A DNA stretch of 64,000 bases from Arthrobacter jiangjiafuii (GTDB lineage: Bacteria; Actinomycetota; Actinomycetes; Actinomycetales; Micrococcaceae), in contig NZ_CP076022.1 in assembly GCF_018622995.1 (NCBI RefSeq), forward strand, positions 3,038,001-3,102,000, given 5' to 3'. The notes below the pieces were generated by a model. That model worked only from the letters and a program-made list of their open reading frames with translations, made no database searches and was not told the origin of the DNA. This document shows positions 60,754-64,000 of this stretch, piece after piece (positions within the stretch are counted from its first letter, which is position 1; each line of letters opens with the position of its first letter). The translations under genes were made by a program, and so were the position numbers.

Positions 60754-60775
60754 ACTGACCGGACGGTCGGTAATA
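60754..60775. promoter_or_regulatory. Candidate PaaR operator in the paaZ promoter
   Basis: ACTGACCG-GA-CG-GT-CGGT followed by AATA matches the corynebacterial PaaR consensus (ACTnACCG and CGGTnAGT arms around nnCGnn) at all but the last two or three bases. It is about 90-110 bases before the paaZ start and is the best of the sites. Confidence 0.7.
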
Positions 60776-60933
60776 CAATTCAGCGTACAGGAGGATGTGG
60801 TGCGACACACAGCAGATGACGGGAAATCTACCTGTCTCCGGGCTCCCGAGCTGCTCCTGACAGCCCGATAGCTGTCTGCGGGCGGGCGGCAGGACTACTT
60901 TGGTGCGCACATCCGTCACGCAGAGGAGCGATC

Positions 60934-62178
60934 ATGTCCAAGTCCATACCTCCGGCCGCGACCGAGGCCGCTGAACCCGTCCAGCCGTCCCCGCCATCCT
61001 CTTCCCGCAGGCTCCGCCGTGCCGGCGGTATCGGCGTCATGGTCGTGGCGCTGAGCGGCCTCCTGCCGGGAACGGCGGCGCTGGCGGCTCCGGCCACGGC
61101 CGCCGAGACAAGGCACGCAGCCTCCGGATGGAGCGGCGGGAAGTCCGCTGGATGGGACGCCGGGCGCGAGGGCGGCCGTGATGCCGCGCGCGAGGGCGGC
61201 CGTGATGCCGCGCGCGACGCCGGGCGCGACGCCGGGCATTACCAAGGGTACGGACGCGGCGGTGAGGGCCGCGGACATGGTGAGAGCCGCGGACATGGCG
61301 ACGGTCGCGGGCACGGTGACGGGCACGGGCACGGTGACGGGCACGGTGACGGGCACGGGCACGGTGACGGACAGGGCAAGGACCGTGACCGGAATGTCGA
61401 CTATGTGGCCTTGGGTGATTCCTATGCGTCGGGCTACGGTGGCGGGCCGGTGCTGGACGCCTGCGGCCGCACCGCCGAGGGGTACCCCACCCTGCTGGAT
61501 GCCCTTCCGCGTGTGGAATTGGATAGCTTCCAGGCCTGCGCCGGCGCCACGGCCCTCACCACCGAACCTGCTCCCCCGGCCGGCCCGGTAGACCTGCCCG
61601 AGCAGATTACAGCCGCTGTCTCAGCCGATCTGCTGAACCGTCAGACCGACCTGGTCACCGTCACCATCAGCGGCAACGACGTCCAGTTCGGATCCGTCGT
61701 CGCTGCCTGCGCCGGAGCTGTCCTGCCGCAAACCTGTGCCCCGGCCATTGCCGCGGCGCAAGCCTACGCCGAGACCGCCGTCGTGCCTCAGCTCCAAACC
61801 AGCTTTACCGCCATCCGGGAAGCGGCGCCGGGGGCCGAACTTGTTGTGGCCGGTTATCCGTATCTGTTCGATGGGACCGTTCCGGGCGCGTTGAGCATCG
61901 AAGCCCAGAACCTGTTCAACGCTGGCACCGACGCGCTCAACGCTGTGGTCGCCGCGCAGGTCGGGGAGGACGGCACTTTCGTGGACGTCACCGAGGTGTT
62001 CACAGGCCACGGCATCGGGTCCGCTGATCCCTGGATCCTTCCCATTGGCGCACCCTTTGCCCTGCACCCCAACGCCGCCGGATACCGGGAGGGATATCTG
62101 GCGGCCATCACGGAAGCAGTGGATCTGCTGAACCAAAACGAGGGCGACGACGACTGCCGCGGCCACGGTCGCGGCTGA
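60934..62178 (+). CDS. Secreted SGNH hydrolase with Gly/His/Asp/Arg repeat linker
   Basis: A 414-residue exported esterase/lipase. A signal peptide (about 1-55; SSRRLRRAGGIGVMVV then Ala-rich cleavage region) precedes a low-complexity region (about 75-152) of GREGGRDA units and then HGDG/GHGH units. Catalytic motifs are GDSYASGYG (Ser163), GND (247-249) and HPNAAGY (His378), so the Ser/His pair is intact; the DNA encoding the linker is repetitive. GAGGAG precedes the ATG. The His-rich linker may bind metal. It is similar to Streptomyces SGNH lipases otherwise. Confidence 0.9.
   Translation: MSKSIPPAATEAAEPVQPSPPSSSRRLRRAGGIGVMVVALSGLLPGTAALAAPATAAETRHAASGWSGGKSAGWDAGREGGRDAAREGGRDAARDAGRDAGHYQGYGRGGEGRGHGESRGHGDGRGHGDGHGHGDGHGDGHGHGDGQGKDRDRNVDYVALGDSYASGYGGGPVLDACGRTAEGYPTLLDALPRVELDSFQACAGATALTTEPAPPAGPVDLPEQITAAVSADLLNRQTDLVTVTISGNDVQFGSVVAACAGAVLPQTCAPAIAAAQAYAETAVVPQLQTSFTAIREAAPGAELVVAGYPYLFDGTVPGALSIEAQNLFNAGTDALNAVVAAQVGEDGTFVDVTEVFTGHGIGSADPWILPIGAPFALHPNAAGYREGYLAAITEAVDLLNQNEGDDDCRGHGRG
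61150..61385 (+). repeat. Repetitive DNA in the SGNH hydrolase linker
   Basis: Consecutive units such as GAGGGCGGCCGTGATGCC (twice), then about 12-base GGGCACGG/TGACGGGCA-type units, encode the Gly/His/Asp/Arg linker. The number of units is likely to vary between strains by slippage. Confidence 0.8.
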
Positions 62179-62251
62179 CCGTCTCACCGGGGCCAGGACC
62201 CGCTAGGACCCGCCCCGCGCCCGGACCGGCCGCGCGTTCCTGCCGGAGCGG

Positions 62252-63331
62252 CTACGATCCCGCAGGCACGGTGAGCACTTCGCCCAGATCGAATTTCACT
62301 GGTTCCTCGAGCTGGCCGTACGTGCAGGAGTCCGGGCTCCGGTCCGGACGCCAGCGAACGAACTGGGCCGTGTGCCGGAACCGCTCCCCTTCCATGTGGT
62401 CGTACTTGACCTCCACCACCCGCTCGGGGCGCAGCGGAACAAAGGACAGATCCTTGTCCCCGCTCCAGCGGCTCCCCTCGGAATTCCGGGGCGTGCGGGT
62501 TCCGGCATCCTGCTTGTCCGCGGTCCAGGGATGATCGGCGGAGTCCGAGACCAGCGGCTGCAGTTCAGAGAACAGTTCCCGCCGCCGGGCCATGCTGAAG
62601 GCGCCTGCCACACCCACATTCGTGAGGTCGCCGTCGTCGTTGTAGATGCCCAGCAGCAGCGACCCCACCGCGTCCGGCCCGCTCTTGTGTACCCGGTAGC
62701 CGGCCAGCACACAGTCAGCGGTGCGCTGGTGCTTGAACTTGGCCATGGTCCGCTTGCCCGGCTGGTACACGCCGCCAAGGGGTTTGGCGACGATACCGTC
62801 CAGTCCGGCGCCCTCAAATTCACCGAACCAGCGCTGCGCCGTGGCCGGGTCGGTGGTCCGGGTCGTGAGGTAGACCGGAGCGGACGCGCCGGCCAGGGCC
62901 GCTTCCAGGGCGCTGCGGCGTTCGGCATAGGGCCGGTCCAGGTAGCTGGTGTCATCCAGGGCCAGCAGGTCGAAGGCGGCGAAGGCAGCAGGTGTCTGCT
63001 CGGCCAGCAGTTTCACGCGGCTGGCGGCGGGATGGATGCGCTGCTGCAGCACCTCGAAGTCCAGGCGCTTGCCGGAGGCACTGATCAGGATGATCTCGCC
63101 GTCCACCACGCAGCGCTCCGGCAGGTTCTCCTTGAGCGCCGCCACCAGTTCCGGAAAGTACCGGGTCATCGGCTTTTCGTTGCGGCTGCCAATCTCCAGC
63201 TCATCCCCGTCACGGAAAATGATGGACCGGAAACCGTCCCACTTCGGCTCGTAGGAGTAATCCCCCTCAGGCAGGGCACTTACGGCTTTGGCCAGCATCG
63301 GGGCCACGGGCGGATTTACCGGAAGCTTCAT
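62252..63331 (-). CDS. ATP-dependent DNA ligase, LigC-like
   Basis: A 359-residue ligase. The nucleophilic Lys30 is in YEPKWDGFRSI (motif I), SRNEKPMTRYFPEL (motif Ia-like), VVDGEIILIS (motif III), DGIVAKPLGG (motif IV) and VLAGYRVHKSG/FK-type motif V; the OB-domain follows. There is no polymerase or nuclease domain as in LigD. Actinobacterial LigC acts as backup in repair. No ku gene is in the window. Its start converges on nothing; a small hydrolase lies 21 bases upstream on the same strand. Confidence 0.9.
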   Translation of the reverse strand: MKLPVNPPVAPMLAKAVSALPEGDYSYEPKWDGFRSIIFRDGDELEIGSRNEKPMTRYFPELVAALKENLPERCVVDGEIILISASGKRLDFEVLQQRIHPAASRVKLLAEQTPAAFAAFDLLALDDTSYLDRPYAERRSALEAALAGASAPVYLTTRTTDPATAQRWFGEFEGAGLDGIVAKPLGGVYQPGKRTMAKFKHQRTADCVLAGYRVHKSGPDAVGSLLLGIYNDDGDLTNVGVAGAFSMARRRELFSELQPLVSDSADHPWTADKQDAGTRTPRNSEGSRWSGDKDLSFVPLRPERVVEVKYDHMEGERFRHTAQFVRWRPDRSPDSCTYGQLEEPVKFDLGEVLTVPAGS

Positions 63332-63352
63332 GCGCCCATTCTTACCCGACTT

Positions 63353-63904
63353 TCAGCCGAGGGGAATGCTGACGCCCAGCCCAGCCGCGAACGCAGTCAG
63401 CAGGTTCCGGCCCTGCGACCAGGCGCCCACGCCGCTTTCATCATTGATGTGGACCAGCGCCCCGGCGTCGATCAGCGGAACGTCCCAGGCACCTGCCAGC
63501 AGCCGGGCTCCCGGCAGCGTGCAGTACGGATCGTTCTCGCTGGCCACCAGCAGCCCTGGCACGGGCAGCGGTTCCAGCCTCGGGTCCCGGAACGAGCCTG
63601 CCAGCTCTGGGAAGGCGGGCTCGGCCGGGTCCGGCGGCGCAACCAGCAGCACGCCCCGGGCACCGTCCGGATTGCGCAGCAGCCACTCCGCGGAAGCCAG
63701 GCAGCCCAGGCTGTGGGCCACCAGGATGGTGTCGCCGTTCCGAGACCCGGCGGCGTCGTCGAGCGCGTCCATCCAGTTCTCCAGGTCGGGGTCCTCCCAC
63801 GACGACGGCGAAATCCGGGACATCTCCGGCGCACCGGCCTGCCACAGGCTTTGCCAGTGGCCTTCGTTGGAACCGCCGATGCCGGGAACCATGGTCAGGT
63901 GCAT
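63353..63904 (-). CDS. RBBP9/YdeN-like alpha/beta hydrolase
   Basis: A 183-residue small serine hydrolase. MVPGIGGSNEGHWQSLWQ, LVAHSLGCLASAEWLL (nucleophile Ser), and VASENDPYC then DAGALVHINDESGVGAW (acid and His) are the family motifs. The start at the ATG at 63904 with GAGG upstream is preferred over a much longer in-frame start. Substrate unknown. It is transcribed into the ligase gene with a 21-base gap. Confidence 0.86.
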   Translation of the reverse strand: MHLTMVPGIGGSNEGHWQSLWQAGAPEMSRISPSSWEDPDLENWMDALDDAAGSRNGDTILVAHSLGCLASAEWLLRNPDGARGVLLVAPPDPAEPAFPELAGSFRDPRLEPLPVPGLLVASENDPYCTLPGARLLAGAWDVPLIDAGALVHINDESGVGAWSQGRNLLTAFAAGLGVSIPLG

Positions 63905-64000
63905 GCGTGAACCTCGATTCTGGGAATATCCACTGGGAAACAGGCGCTGTGCCTGAACATGAAGAAGATCGGTTTCCTGTCCTTTGGACATTACCGGGAC

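Noticed and set aside
61150-61385. Possible CRISPR-like or minisatellite array
   Set aside because: Units are in frame in an intact gene, of uneven length, with no spacers; it is a coding repeat.
1-64000. tRNA, rRNA, CRISPR, intact IS or prophage
   Set aside because: None recognised by eye; no transposase, integrase or phage structural gene, and no clear cloverleaf. A covariance search was not possible.

Overview
The window is high-GC, densely packed DNA with frequent GTG/TTG starts and short or overlapping gene junctions. It reads like the chromosome of an aerobic actinobacterium of the Micrococcaceae type (Arthrobacter/Pseudarthrobacter-like). This is inferred from gene families (menaquinone genes, Lrp-linked branched-chain keto-acid dehydrogenase, actinobacterial phenylacetate operon, DUF222-HNH protein, GAP-family protein, stand-alone LigC-type ligase), not from a marker gene. 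No rRNA, tRNA, CRISPR array, intact insertion sequence or prophage was recognised.

Layout. 0-1.8 kb: polar amino acid ABC transporter (end of the binding protein, permease, ATPase) closed by a strong terminator. 1.8-10 kb: menD, two different thiamine-diphosphate (ThDP) enzymes and a HisC-like aminotransferase on the minus strand, divergent from an APC amino acid permease. 10-15.5 kb: a VOC protein and two near-identical BCCT osmolyte transporters in tandem, duplicated together with their terminators. 15.7-19.1 kb: fmdB-fmdA (formamide hydrolysis), an ACT-domain protein, a VOC protein and a type I methionine aminopeptidase. 19.1-22.7 kb: a persulfide/sulfite stress cluster: CstR-like repressor, small Cys-rich protein, CstB-like persulfide dioxygenase-rhodanese, membrane rhodanese, TauE exporter, with three GC-rich palindromes. 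22.7-27.6 kb: nucleobase permease plus amidohydrolase, LLM flavin oxidoreductase, universal stress protein. 27.6-28.97 kb: a lower-GC islet with a lipoprotein, a truncated copy of it and imperfect 88-bp repeats. 29-37.6 kb: menC, PAP2 phosphatase, MFS transporter, metallo-hydrolase, bkd E1alpha-E1beta-E2 with a divergent Lrp regulator. 37.7-41.7 kb: DUF6480 protein, then a copper/haem envelope cassette (membrane protein, CopC, PCuAC, DyP peroxidase).

42-60.7 kb carries the phenylacetate (paa) catabolic genes in pieces: paaABCDE-paaG on the minus strand; a PadR/HAAS pair, a patatin, oligopeptidase B and a DedA protein as insertions; then paaI, paaK and a TetR regulator (candidate PaaR) on the plus strand; AI-2E and GAP membrane proteins and a DUF222-HNH gene; then paaZ. 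Similar CGAACG/ACCGnnCG-type palindromes lie before paaA, paaZ and the TetR gene, so one repressor probably ties the scattered pieces together. paaH, paaJ and paaF are not in the window. The end holds a secreted SGNH hydrolase with a Gly/His/Asp repeat linker, a LigC-like DNA ligase and a small alpha/beta hydrolase.

The most notable items are the CstR-type cluster with its uncharacterised Cys-rich miniprotein, the aminotransferase/double-ThDP/permease cluster that could feed the paa pathway, the candidate PaaR regulon, the CopC-PCuAC-DyP cassette, and the small decayed islet at 27.6-28.97 kb.
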